From Maniola hyperantus (lineage: Eukaryota; Arthropoda; Insecta; Lepidoptera; Nymphalidae), in assembly GCF_902806685.2 (NCBI RefSeq), contig NC_048543.1:6366106-6430105 (forward strand): a stretch of 64,000 bases of DNA. The letters are read 5' to 3'. The notes below the pieces were generated by a model. The model did not search any database and was not told the DNA's origin. It saw only the letters and a program-made list of their open reading frames with translations. Position numbers and translations under genes: made by a program. Below are positions 9,022 to 18,570 of the stretch, piece after piece; the first letter of the stretch is position 1; every line of letters begins with the position of its first letter.

Positions 9022-9270
9022 TCAACCATCGCCGGCACACTACAGAGCACGAGTCTCCTCTCAGAATGAGAAGGGCTTTGCCCATAGTCTACTATGTTGG
9101 CCAAATGCGGATCGGCAGACTTCACACAGGTTTCCTCACGATGTCTTCCTTCACTGTAAACGCAAGTAATATTTAATTAATTAAAACGCAAATAACTCCG
9201 AAAAGGATCGAACCCCCGACCTCTAAATAGCTGAGGCGGACGTCTTAAGCACTAGGCTATCACAGCTTTC
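9022..9270 (-). mobile_element. tRNA-derived SINE, near full length (family S1)
   Basis: Read on the minus strand it starts with a tRNA-like head (GTGATAGCCTAGTGCTTAAG, B box GGTTCGATCC) at about 9265. It continues through CTCCGAAAAG-like GGAGTTATTTGCGTTTTAAT and CTTTAACGGTGAAGG-like sequence, and finishes with CTCATTCTGAGAGGAGACTC GTGCTCTGTAGTG. It matches 58935-59262 throughout. Confidence 0.75.
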
Positions 9271-9408
9271 TGCTTTTCTAAAAGGTTTACTACCCATAAA
9301 ATGTCTTGATGAAGAAACGTGATCCAGCAGTAAGTACAAGTTGTAGGTAGTAATGGAGCTGTTTCGAATATCGGTGGGCTTACTCGATTTTTGGATACGT
9401 TGAACCTA

Positions 9409-9637
9409 ACCGAAATCATTCCACCGTGTTTGCATAAAATGTAATAGCAGATTGCGGCCGTGCGGGAAGTATCAACGATTCGCACTGTGCCATCTGCTAA
9501 CATTTAGATCCCTTATAAAATGTTACAGCACATTTTCCCACGTGGATATGACCGAGCTTCGCGCTTATTTCGAAACGTAGCTTTTTATGACACTAATGGA
9601 ATATGTTTAGCTTTTGTATCATATTTCTTTTTTTACG
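9409..9637. repeat. Unassigned dispersed repeat X1, copy 1
   Basis: It shares most positions with 15453-15692, for example CATAAAATGTAATAGCAGAT TGCGGCC, CATCTGCT.ACATTTAGATC and TTTTTATGACACTAATGGA. Richer in GC than its neighbours. No frame or terminal signature identifies the class. The minus-strand open frame at 9252-9503 crosses this and the SINE. Confidence 0.65.
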
Positions 9638-9890
9638 TACCCTAGCCATAACATGCTCAGTGACATTACAAGACAATTTATTTTAAGGCAAGTAATTTAG
9701 CAAGCTATTTTTTTTATAACCCGACTACGGTAAAGCCAAAATCAGATTCTCAATTCACAAGTTTCGCACCTCACCAGATTTTGTACAATCAAACAGAAAG
9801 TGCTAGGTAGAGGAGGAAATAAATTATCGAATGCGACTAACAGCCGTGAATTTTTGGGTATCTGGATAACACAATAGTAAGTAAATACAT
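9638..9890. other. Unrecognised stretch
   Basis: TTATAACCCGACTACGGTAA AGCC at 9713 recurs at 33558 and 54801 (ACCCGACTACGGCAAAGTC), a short dispersed motif. The rest is unrecognised. Confidence 0.35.
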
Positions 9891-9891
9891 T

Positions 9892-10035
9892 GAACCGTGC
9901 AAACTATCGGACAGAAGTCGCGGACGTAACTTTGAGCGCTCGGACGTCCGAGAGATATCTCTCAAGCCGCGTCCCAAATGTCTGTGCGGCTGTCGCAGAG
10001 TTTATGGACGCGTCCCATAGTTTGTCATAGTTTAG
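9892..10035. mobile_element. Possible GC-rich MITE
   Basis: GCAAACTATCGGACAGAAGT CGCGGACG at the left faces GCGTCCCATAGTTTGTCATA GTTTA at the right in inverse orientation, with GCTCGGACGTCCGAG as an inner palindrome. Only one copy seen in the window. Ends are not certain. Confidence 0.4.
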
Positions 10036-10319
10036 TATACTAGGTATGTATTATCCAATATACAGTCTAAAAGTCCTGTCAGTAATAATTTGTTTCCACG
10101 TCCTTAAGAATAAGACTTCAATTTTTTGTCATTAATTTATTTTTCTTTTTATGTAAGTATATTTTTGCTTGTAAATGTACTTTTTTAATTTAATTTAATA
10201 TGTTTTTGTTTTATTTGTATTTAATTGTTCTTCTGATGAGCAAGTTGAATTCCGATTACTCGTTCATCCATTGGTTCGACTACCCTATTACTATCATACT
10301 ATTTACTAGATCAACGAAT

Positions 10320-10800
10320 GGAATCTAAATGTTTTTTTTCCTTTTCTCCAGTAAAGTCTATTGGGAATGAACTTTGATCGGTTTACTTATTGTTGAATTG
10401 GTTATTGTTTATGGCAAAGTAAACGTTTATTTTGTCATTTTAGGATTTTTACGACTAGTCTAGTGTAATTTACGGACAGTGTCAATTTTTTCAGATCTTT
10501 TTCCCTGGAAAGGAAATTCAATAGGATAGTAAATTTTGATCGATTTATTTATTTTTCGTGCAGTTTGAAGCAAGGAAACATTTTTTTGTCATTGAAATGA
10601 ACCGTAAAATGTTTTCTCAATAATACGATAGGTACAGGTATATTCGTGGATCGATATCCATAGAAGTATCTCAAAGTTTTTTTTCAAACCCAAAAATGAA
10701 ATTCTAGAGAGATTTAAGTTTGATCGATAATTAACTCATTGCTTGGTCGGTTCCTGTTTGAGGCAAAGTAAACGACTATTTTTGGCATGTTTTGAAATTT
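10320..10800 (+). repeat. Three degenerate tandem units, about 160-190 bp
   Basis: TTTGATCGRTTTA-type motifs recur at about 10374, 10533 and 10719. Each is followed by a GGCAAAGTAAACG-like or TTTGAAGCAAGGAAAC-like segment and then TTTTTGTCAT or TTTTTGGCAT. The units are strongly diverged. No coding frame. Confidence 0.5.
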
Positions 10801-10834
10801 CTTATTCTTTAATCTAAGGGAATTTCAAATGAAT

Positions 10835-10965
10835 CTTTACACGTTTTCTCTCGTCACTTGAACGCCAGTTCCGCAATCACAGAATAAACTGTGATGATTT
10901 CATTTAAATTAATTCTGCGCGCTGCGAGAACGGTGGCGAGAAGTTTAAATTGAGCCGTGCTTCAG
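10835..10965 (+). repeat. Unassigned dispersed repeat X2, copy 1
   Basis: TTGAACGCCAGTTCCGCAAT CACAGAATAAACTGTGATGA, then TTTAAATTAATTCTGCGCGC and GAAGTTTAAATTGAG, is repeated at 16795-16955 with the same order. No ends or class recognised. Confidence 0.6.
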
Positions 10966-11089
10966 TCGTTTATAAAGATTTCAAGTTGGTCTTAAATTGC
11001 GACGTCTGATACCCACCCAGTTTTGCTAAGACTCGTGTCTTGAAGCTTTATCTAAATAATATAAAATTCTAGGACGTAGGTGTCAGCTA

Positions 11090-11570
11090 AGAAACGGTTT
11101 TGAAAAATTTCCCCCCTAAGGGTGCGAAAGGGGGGGTCAAAGGTTGTATGAAAGTCCTATGTTTTTGGAGTTAGACACGTGAAAAATCGAAATTTAGGTT
11201 ATTAGCTTTAAATGATAAAAATCTGTATAATTCAATTTGGGAAATTCCCCCCGTAAGGGTGGTAAAATATGGGGGCAATGTTTTTATAGAAAAGTTTTAA
11301 CAATTGTTATTTTTACTTGAAATTTGTAATGTAGGCTATTTCTAGGGAGTAGGTATCAGATAAGAAAGGATCCAACTAAATTCCCCTCCTAAGGGAGTAA
11401 AATGGGGGTGGAAGGGTTATATGAAAATTCTACGTTTTAGAAATTAGAGATATGAAAATTGGTATTTAGGGGTGAGACTGAGTGAGTAGGTAAGTGAGGC
11501 CTTCTGCAGCGGGAAAATTTCAGATTTCATGAGAAACCAGTACGCGGACGAAGTCGCGGGCATCTGCTAG
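11090..11570 (+). mobile_element. Helitron-like element with internal repeats
   Basis: The 3' end has TACGCGGACGAAGTCGCGGG followed by CATCTGCTAG and T (CTAG 11567-11570), the Helitron-type hairpin plus CTAG. The interior carries three diverged units with CCCCCCTAAGGGTGCGAAAG GGGGG, CCCCCGTAAGGGTGGTAAAA and CCCCTCCTAAGGGAGTAAAA, each followed by a TATGAAAATTCTACGTTTT-like stretch. The 5' end is not defined. Confidence 0.55.
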
Positions 11571-11625
11571 TAAAGAAATAAAGGTAACTTACTGCGCAAT
11601 CATCCATGCACTTAGAAATATGAAA

Positions 11626-11834
11626 TCTACACTAATATTATAAAGAGGTAAAGTTTGTAAGTTTGTTTGTAGAAAGTAATTTCTGGAACTCTTGAACTGA
11701 TTTTGAAAATTATTTCACCAGTAAAAAGCTACATTATTCCTGAGTGACATAGGCTATATTTTATTTTAAAAAAAATAGAGAACCCTACCAAAATTGTAAT
11801 AACCTACCCGTGCGAAGCCAGGGTGGGTCGCTAG
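11626..11834 (+). mobile_element. Helitron-like element with complete ends
   Basis: It begins TCTACACTAATATTATAAAG after an A and ends CTAG before a T. ACCCGTGCGAAGCCAGGGT forms a hairpin 8 bases upstream of CTAG. The interior has GATTTTGAAAATTATTTCAC CAG and CTGAGTGACATAGGCTATAT, shared with 26400-26580 and 27591-27944. Confidence 0.75.
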
Positions 11835-11852
11835 TACAAATATATAAATTCA

Positions 11853-11940
11853 CTAGTTGACCCGCCTCGGCTTCGCACGGGGAGCCTACCTTTATCTTTT
11901 ATTAAGTGTGAAACATTGAATAATATTACTCAACCTAAGG
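11853..11940 (-). mobile_element. Helitron-like 3' end, opposite orientation
   Basis: CTAG at 11853-11856 followed by TTGACCCGCCTCGGCTTCGC ACGGGG is the reverse of a family end. It faces the CTAG at 11831-11834 with only 18 bases between. The 5' limit is unclear. Confidence 0.5.
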
Positions 11941-13020
11941 CAGGTACAAGAAATCTCGAAAGAAAAAATAATTATACTTAGGTACTTACTTGTTGAGTGC
12001 TCAGTATTTTGCAACAAAAATATTGGATCATCAATATTGAAATACTTATTTTAAGTACCTTTGTGTACCTTATGTTTAGAGAAGCTTACACGATACCATA
12101 GAACGCTGACCTGAAGTAGATATACAGTACGTAGTTAGTACCTATGTGCTTTGCAAAAATAACTATTACCAGTCAGGATATTAAAATAATGGAATGATTG
12201 ACATTTCATTACACTATGTTACCATAAACTATTTCTAGTCTTTCACTGTAATTCATAGTAGGTAGGTACTTATAAAGTTTATTTTGAGTATACAAAATAA
12301 TGTTTTATTTGTTCACATTAATTTATACTTTACCTCCACATGGCTTTCTATTTTATTTAGGTATGGTAACCTAGAAATTACATACAATACTCAGGATATG
12401 TATGAAATGGTAAACGATAGATTTCTTATTCTATACATTGCCAAATCAAAGCCGGAATTACATGTAATCACTAGGTATTCTATGGAACGACTGAATTATA
12501 CCGGTAACGTAAACCACATATAAACAATATTAAATAAAACGTTTTATCAGGGTTTTACCATACAAAGTAACACTAAAAATGTACATAAAACGTCACAAAT
12601 AGTGCAGATAAAGCAGGTACAATATGAAAAATATTAGCCGTAAAAAGTGTGACAATAATTTTCTGTTCTAGAAACGGACACTAAGAGCCCGTAGAAAACT
12701 TTGAGGAGGTGGTTATTAATAATAAAATTTCTGTAGGTTGTCTGCGTTACCTCTGATTGGTAGGTAGGTTGCGTCAAAATGTTTAGCGCCTACTGGGATT
12801 TTTGCTTCTATCATTTGTATGCAATTAGGTAAGTAACAGAGAAAGTGCTATACTAACTTATTTCCGTGGATAGACTATTATAGTATTGTTATGATGGCAG
12901 ATGATTTAGGTAGGCTGACGGTTCCACATAAAATAAAATTCAAAAAATTAAATCCCAACAAGGACTATCTGGCAGGCCTAGTTTGATACAATCAGTCAAT
13001 ATTATAATATCAATTATTTC
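11940..13020. other. Unrecognised AT-rich stretch
   Basis: The largest open frame, 12284-12523 (79 codons), is AT-driven with no recognised domain. No repeat or RNA gene seen. Confidence 0.4.
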
Positions 13021-13346
13021 ATTTTTAGGGTTCCGTACCTCAAAAGGAAAAACGGAACCTTTATAGGATCACTTTGCTGTCCGTCCGTCCGTCCCTCTGT
13101 CTGTCTGTCTGTGTCAAAAATTAAATTGTGGTCATAAACTAATAATTTGTAGTTTCAATTTTTTAAGTAAGATATCTAGTGGGGTATCATATGAAAAGTT
13201 TTCACCTGTAAATTCTAAAACAGATTTTTATTTATTTTTATGCATCATAGTTTTTTAATTATCGTGCAAAATGTCGAAAAAATACGACTGTATTACGGAG
13301 CCCTGGTTGCGCGAGCCTGACTCGCACTTGGCCGGTTTTTTATTGA
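13021..13346 (+). mobile_element. Family F element, nearly complete
   Basis: It runs from TTTAGGGTTCCGTACCTCAA AAGG through (CCGT/CTGT)n, GGGGTATCATATGAAAAGTT, ATTATCGTGCAAAATGTCGA and GACTCGCACTTGGCCGGTTT TTT. Same order, reversed, at 60350-60768. Both ends carry a GGTTCCGTA or CGGAGCCCT motif, but I see no long terminal inverted repeat. Confidence 0.7.
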
Positions 13347-13867
13347 TTTTTTACCTCCTCACACACTGGCTCTCAAACTATAATACCAAATTCGCGGTAA
13401 CAGAGTGACGCTGTTGCACGTTTGTGGCCGCTTACTGCTGGGCCGTTACGAGCCATAAATTTTATTTTATGTCTGTTCTACGATCGAAAAGCTTGAAAAC
13501 TGTTAGTTGGCTACGCGACATAAATCTCTAATAGTGTAATAATACCTACATTTTCTAACAGTATAGCAATACGCCTACCCCGTATAAAAAGTTCGTAATA
13601 ACATTTTGAAGGTTTTTTTTCGTAGCATGTACTGTTATAGTCGACAAAAAATAGCGTTACCATTTTTGACTATAGCTTCCAGTCAATCTAAATTTCACTA
13701 AGGCTTAGGCCGTATATTCAATGTACTCTGTGGGCTTAGGCTTTCTGACCGAGCGAAACAAGTCTACTTCAGTAAAATTGCACTTGTCCGTCTGTCCGTC
13801 TGTCACAGCCTTATAACTTCTGAATTACTAAACATATAATTACTTCAAATTTAAACATAATATGTAA
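13347..13867. other. Unrecognised stretch with a probable repeat tail
   Basis: TGTCCGTCTGTCCGTCTGTC ACAGCCTTATAACTTCTGAA near 13785 looks like part of a dispersed lepidopteran repeat, but no second copy was found in the window. The rest is unrecognised. Confidence 0.3.
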
Positions 13868-14155
13868 ACTGATGGCCTTCCGATGGAGACAACCAGAGTA
13901 ACCGACATAGCTCAGCGGATGGCGAAGCTGAAGTGGCAGTGGCAGGGCACATAGTTCGAAAAACTGATAGACGTTGGGGTCTCAAGGTGCTGGAATGGCG
14001 ACCTCGCGCAGCGTTGGAAGACCCCTCACACTAGGTGGACGGAAGACATCAGGTGAGTCGCAGGGAGCCGCTGGGTTCAGGCGTGTGGAAGTCCCTACAA
14101 GAGACCTATGTTCAGCTGTGGAAGTCTATCGGTCGTTGATGATGAAGCGAAAATA
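13868..14155 (+). pseudogene. RTE-like LINE 3' end, frameshifted
   Basis: AGTAACCGACATAGCTCAGC, AAGCTGAAGTGGCAGTGGC, AGACGTTGGGGTC, TGCTGGAATGGCGACCTCG, GCAGGGAGCCGCTGG and TGATGATGA follow the order of the C-terminal coding region and (GAT)n tail seen at 39683-40040. The best-preserved frame elsewhere in the family is RRRTRVTDIAQ..KWQWAGH..RWGPKVLEW. Here the frame is broken by small deletions, and part of the GCGCAAGACCGTGGTG section is missing. Confidence 0.7.
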
Positions 14156-14159
14156 GACC

Positions 14160-14690
14160 TCGTAATTTTATGAGGTGCAAACGACATTCAACCATAAAGG
14201 GTGGTACCTAAATCAATTTTATGGCCAATGTTACATGTATACGTATTACGTATAGGTATATTGTTTGTATCATGACAACAGTAAAAATTTGTAATCATTT
14301 GGAGAGATACTTACTTGATGACAATTATTAAGTCTGACTGAAAGCAATAATGAGGTATAGGTTAACAATTGCTATAAGCTTGTCTGCCTGTACCTACTGA
14401 TAATAATTTGATACTATAAATCTTTCAAAAATCGTTTTTAATCAGTGTAATACAAACCACAATCGGTTTACTGTGCACTGGCGGATTCAGTATGAAACAA
14501 AGCCGAAATAACAAATTCCAGTGGAGTATGAATGCCATGACACTAATAATTAATTTATCCAAATTTAATATGTAACACACAAATTAACCTACATACTTAT
14601 TATTTATACTGAACATAAATCAGACATAAGAGAAGCGCCCATGATTTTTAAATCATAAGTATGGCACCGTACTTACAAGAATTTATACTT
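14160..14690. other. Unrecognised AT-rich stretch
   Basis: No coding frame, repeat or RNA gene recognised. Confidence 0.4.
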
Positions 14691-14785
14691 TGAAAATACG
14701 ATTTAAAGTTTGTAAGAGAAAAATATGTCGCTATGCGGCAATGTGAGCACCTGTGACCCGTAACAACTTATGAAACTTTGCTATT
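14690..14785 (+). repeat. Unassigned dispersed repeat X3, diverged copy
   Basis: AAAGTTTGTAAGAGAAAAAT, GAGCACCTGTGACCCGTAAC AACTT resembles 52070-52200 and 59345-59470 in order and spacing, but with many differences. Confidence 0.4.
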
Positions 14786-14969
14786 AATTTGTATAGTAGG
14801 TAAAGATTGATAAATATCCAATGTATTTGTGACCTTTGTGACATAGAGTGTCAGACACCACAAAATTTATCTTACATTCGCACTTGTAGGGGACCATGTA
14901 TTAAAGGGCCTTTCAGTAGAATTATAAATAATTTATTTTTGCAACAGTAAGAACTGTCCGTAAAGGGTT

Positions 14970-15080
14970 TTTCTACTCGAGTCCACGGTCATCTCCAATA
15001 CGGGCAGTCCAAAAAGCCGTAACCGCGATTTCTCGGTAGGTTGCCTCATGCAGCTCCTCGTTCGTGCAGGGTTTCAAGCT
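14970..15080 (-). other. Coding-like fragment of unknown origin
   Basis: On the minus strand an uninterrupted frame ends LKPCTNEELHEATYREIAVT then AFWTARIGDDRGLE and a stop at 14973. The amino-acid mix is protein-like and the stretch is richer in GC than its flanks. The frame continues upstream into antisense LINE sequence, so it is probably a repeat-derived fragment. I do not recognise the family. Confidence 0.3.
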
Positions 15081-15125
15081 CAGGTAGAACTCATAGTAGG
15101 TAAGGTATAGGAGCTTTTTTATGCT

Positions 15126-15420
15126 CGTCCTAGGAGAACTAGAGTAACCGACATAGCTCAACGGGTTGCGCAGCTGAAGTGGCAATGGGCAGGGCACATA
15201 GTTCGGAAAACCGATAAACATTGGGGTCTGAAGGTGCTGGAATGGTGACCTCGCATCAGAAGGCGCACCGTTGGAAGATCCTCCACTAAATAGACGGACG
15301 ATATCAGACGAGTCGCAGGGAGCCGCTGGATTCAAGCGGGAAAACAGTGGTGTGTGGAAGTCCCTCCAAGAGATCTATGTGTAGCAGTGGAGGTCTATCG
15401 ATTGATGATGATGATGATGG
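15126..15420 (+). pseudogene. RTE-like LINE 3' end with (GAT)n tail
   Basis: It starts at CTAGGAGAACTAGAGTAACC and runs through TGAAGTGGCAATGGGCAGGG, ATTGGGGTCTGAAGGTGCTG, ACGATATCAGACGAGTCGCA, TGTGTGGAAGTCCC and TCTATGTG to (GAT)n at 15405-15418. This is the same end as 13868 and 39683. Several small indels and a premature stop (GGTGACC for GGCGACC) break the frame, so it is a dead 5'-truncated copy. Confidence 0.75.
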
Positions 15421-15452
15421 TATAGGAAGCAGCGCTTACCTGCTTTCAGGTA

Positions 15453-15692
15453 TGGTACAACCGATCATCCCGCCGTGTATACATAAAATGTAATAGCAGA
15501 TTGCGGCCTTGCGGGAAGTATCAACAATTCGCATTGCGCCATCTGCTCACATTTAGATCCCCTATATAAAACGTTACTGCGCGTTTTCCCACGTAGATAT
15601 GGGCGAGTTACGCGATTATTTGAAACGCGGCCTTTTTATGACACTAATGGACCGTCCTGTTTAGCTTAATACCATCATATTTTTCTTTATGT
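15453..15692. repeat. Unassigned dispersed repeat X1, copy 2
   Basis: Parallel to 9409-9637 along its whole length, with the same order of motifs and few gaps. It starts about 35 bases after the LINE (GAT)n tail. Confidence 0.65.
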
Positions 15693-15740
15693 AAAACAAA
15701 GTTCATGGCTTGTTAAATCTATACTTATCTAAATATAGAA

Positions 15741-15860
15741 AGTACGTGACAGGTCGAGATGGCAATCGGGATATGAGGTGCGGGGACGCCCCTCACACCT
15801 ACACGTCACCCGCGCTATACCGCACCGGGTTAGCTAGGAGGCTGTGCCACGGATCCCGGA
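15741..15860. mobile_element. Family G MITE, right end lost
   Basis: AGTACGTGACAGGTCGAGAT GGCAATCGGG at the left and CACCCGCGCTATACCGCACC GGGTTAGC inside. The inverted right end is not present. Confidence 0.65.
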
Positions 15861-15894
15861 TAAACTAAAGTTTTGTGGGATATAATATTTAGGC

Positions 15895-16110
15895 ACGCGC
15901 CTCTAACTTTTCAGAGTTTTCAAGCAGCTAAATATTACTTGCTTTAACGATTAAGAAAAACATTGTGAGGAAACCTGCTTGCCTGAGAGTTTTTCATAGA
16001 AGTTTGCCAATCCCCACTTAGCCGCGTGGCGGTCTAAGGCCTAAACCGTTTTCATTCTGAGAGGAGACCCGTTCCCAGTAGTGGGCCGTAGATGAGTGAT
16101 AATTGTTCAG
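15895..16110 (+). mobile_element. SINE S1, head truncated
   Basis: GCACGCGCCTCTAACTTTTC AGAG, TTACTTGCTTTAACGATTAA, AACATTGTGAGGAAACCTGC, and CATTCTGAGAGGAGACCCGT match the body of 58935-59262. The tRNA-like head before GGCACGC is missing. Confidence 0.7.
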
Positions 16111-16794
16111 GTTAATTATGTTTTAAAAAACCTATTGTGTTGTATATTGCTAATATTATTCTCCTTCCATGGTACACATAATATGGTAGGGCACATAAGG
16201 TTTATTTCATTTTCCAAGCTACGAATATTATAAGAAAAAATAAACGACACATCGTGACCCTCTTCAAAGGCATGTGCTATTATTGGCTTTTAGCATTCCC
16301 AGACCTTTATCACGAGAAGATATTTTTCGTCATGACTTAAGTAAATTAATTTTCGTGTTAAAGTGAAAAAATATGTGTATATTATTAAAAATACTGCCTG
16401 CTCGTGATTCCATCAGATTTCCCCTCCACTTTTAATAAGCATGGCATCTTTACACCGATAAAGAAGCTTTATCCTAGTAGTTTCCAACAAAAATTGTAAC
16501 AAACACGTGAAATTCTTATCAAAAACATGTCGAATTATAAACTTGTGTTGTCATTGTTTCACTGCCAAGTAAAAATTTTTCGCAAGTATTTTACAATGTT
16601 TGTACTTGTACTTGTATTAGTGTTTGGTGTGATGAAATGATGATGATGATGATGTGGAAAAAAACCCAGATTATAGTCGAATTCCTCAAAAAAAACTTGT
16701 TGCCATTATTTTAACTTACACGATGGTTGAAAAAAGGGTCGAGTCTGATTTGTAACTCCTTCAAGGCAAAAGTAAATGAGAATTGTCCTTAATT
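16111..16794. other. Unrecognised stretch with short (GAT)n
   Basis: (GAT)n occurs at 16637-16655. No LINE or SINE body adjoining it was recognised. No coding frame. Confidence 0.35.
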
Positions 16795-16955
16795 GGAATT
16801 GTAAATGAGTCTTGAGACGCTTTCTTGTCGGTTGAACGCTCGTTCTGGCATCTCAGTAGAATAAACTGTGACGATTTTATTTAAATTAATTGTGCTCCCT
16901 ACAAGGGACTGCGGCTGAAAGTTTAAATTGAGAGTCGGTTGAGTCGTTTGAAATG
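16795..16955 (+). repeat. Unassigned dispersed repeat X2, copy 2
   Basis: GTTGAACGCTCGTTCTGGCA TCTCAGTAGAATAAACTGTG ACGATTTTATTTAAATTAAT and GAAAGTTTAAATTGAG parallel 10835-10965. Confidence 0.6.
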
Positions 16956-17109
16956 ATCTTGATCTCTTTGAAGACGTAATGAACACGAGGAACTAATTAG
17001 ATGCAATGTAACAACAGTGATATTTTGCAAAGTTATTCCCATAAAATCTTTAGGATAAATCCATATCCAGCTTTTCATGGCAATCAATTCACCACCAATT
17101 TCGCTTAAC

Positions 17110-17196
17110 CAATTTTGACGTGTTACAGAGATAGCTTGCATCCCGAGGAAGGACAATGGACATAGACTATTTTGTTTTCCCACGGGATTTTAAAAA
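17110..17196 (+). mobile_element. Helitron-like repeat fragment
   Basis: CAGAGATAGCTTGCATCCCG then TTTCCCACGGGATTTTAAAA matches the module in 8660-8750 and 26055-26120. Confidence 0.45.
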
Positions 17197-17257
17197 GGTG
17201 TGCGGGATCCCTCCGCCTCATACGCCGATTGCCATCTCAACCTGTCGCGGACTGTAG
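17197..17257. mobile_element. Family G MITE, right half only
   Basis: GGTGTGCGGGATCCCTCCGC then CGATTGCCATCTCAACCTGT CGCGGACTGTAG is the right end of the family. Confidence 0.6.
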
Positions 17258-17259
17258 GT

Positions 17260-18570
17260 TCAAAATAAAATAAAATAATATGACTCAAAAAGCGGATGCT
17301 TAGCAATAAGGTCCCGTTGGCATCCTTAGGGTACAGAATTCTAAAAATGAAATTTAAACAATGTAGAGGTGGCATAAAAAAGTGAGAATCGCATTAAAAA
17401 TTTACGTTGAGTTTTAAAACAAGCATTAAAACAGCGATCGAAGCGTGAGCGGGATGACGTTTTATTCACGCACTGCATACAAAACCAAAGTGTTAACACG
17501 ATGCACTTTTAATGTTTAACGTGATCAAATGGATTGCGTTATTGATACACGTAAAATCACTGTTTATAAACCAATATAAACTAAAAGTCATTTTAGAAGA
17601 TTTTTGGTTTTCCGCGTCGTTTACTAGATTCGTGCAACCTATGCGGGAAAGTAGCCCGGGTAGAAAATGTATGAAAAAATCCACATAACTTAACATTTGT
17701 TGGTGTAACATGCGCAATGCCTTTATAGGCCAGGCAATGGGTATGTATCTGATATACATATAAGTCTCGCAAATTGCTATTGCGCTAGAACCATCAGAAT
17801 CTCTAGAATCTCATTAATATCGAAATGACGTCATTTGACGTATATTTAAGTAAAAATATACTCAGCTCGAAACTTCAGTCTAGTGCTGACGCCACTAAAA
17901 TAGCGGCCACGCGCATTAGCAATTTTCGGGTAGCAATACAAAAGGTAGGGAAATCCCCTTTTTTGCCTTCAATGTATGGACGCTACGAGAGTATGCAGTA
18001 TGCACCGTGTACCTACACAGAACATTAGTATAGAACAGCTTTAAGATATACCTACCAGTTGCGCAGCGCCTTTGACGTCGAACGATGCCGCTACTCGTGT
18101 TGGTATATACGGTCACAGACTACAGTGTATACGGTGTCGAGCTGTTGCCATAACATATCTTTATGTATCATTTCAGATGTTTTGACGCAGACTTTCACTT
18201 CATCTTACATCTCTAAAAGATTACGTTTCATTATTGTTTTTCAAAAATACGAATAGGTAATAAACAGAGATTTCCGTAAAAATAAGCTTACCTTTTTCAT
18301 AAATAAAAACGCACGTTTCTCTTTTCATAAACAAACAAAGCTGAAGCGAAGTGTAAATTGAAAGTTTGAGTACCTATCTATATACGAGTATAACGGTCTC
18401 TCGAGTGTAAATTGCGTTTTAAACGAATTGTCAGGTAATGGATGAGTGATGGATGGAGTATCGTACATACTATTTCAATTTGCAACGCTAACAGGATCAA
18501 TCTTTAAAAAGTGTATTCTATAAGCGAAAGGTGAAATGTACCGTAATAACATAATAATAATATAATAATA
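17260..18570. other. Unrecognised stretch
   Basis: Several short open frames occur on both strands (for example 17493-17759 minus and 17825-18028 plus), but none has a recognisable domain. They overlap one another, as expected by chance. No repeats recognised. Confidence 0.35.

Noticed and set aside
13785..13805. Bacterial or viral insertion from the GTCCGTCTGTCCGTCTGTC motif
   Set aside because: Such motifs are ordinary parts of the short interspersed repeats in this genome; nothing bacterial or viral was seen anywhere in the window.
14973..15335. 120-codon minus-strand frame as a possible gene
   Set aside because: Most of it is antisense to the RTE-like LINE end (SSDIVRLFSGGSSNGAPSDA is typical of that antisense reading). 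Only the last 34 residues are kept as an open question.
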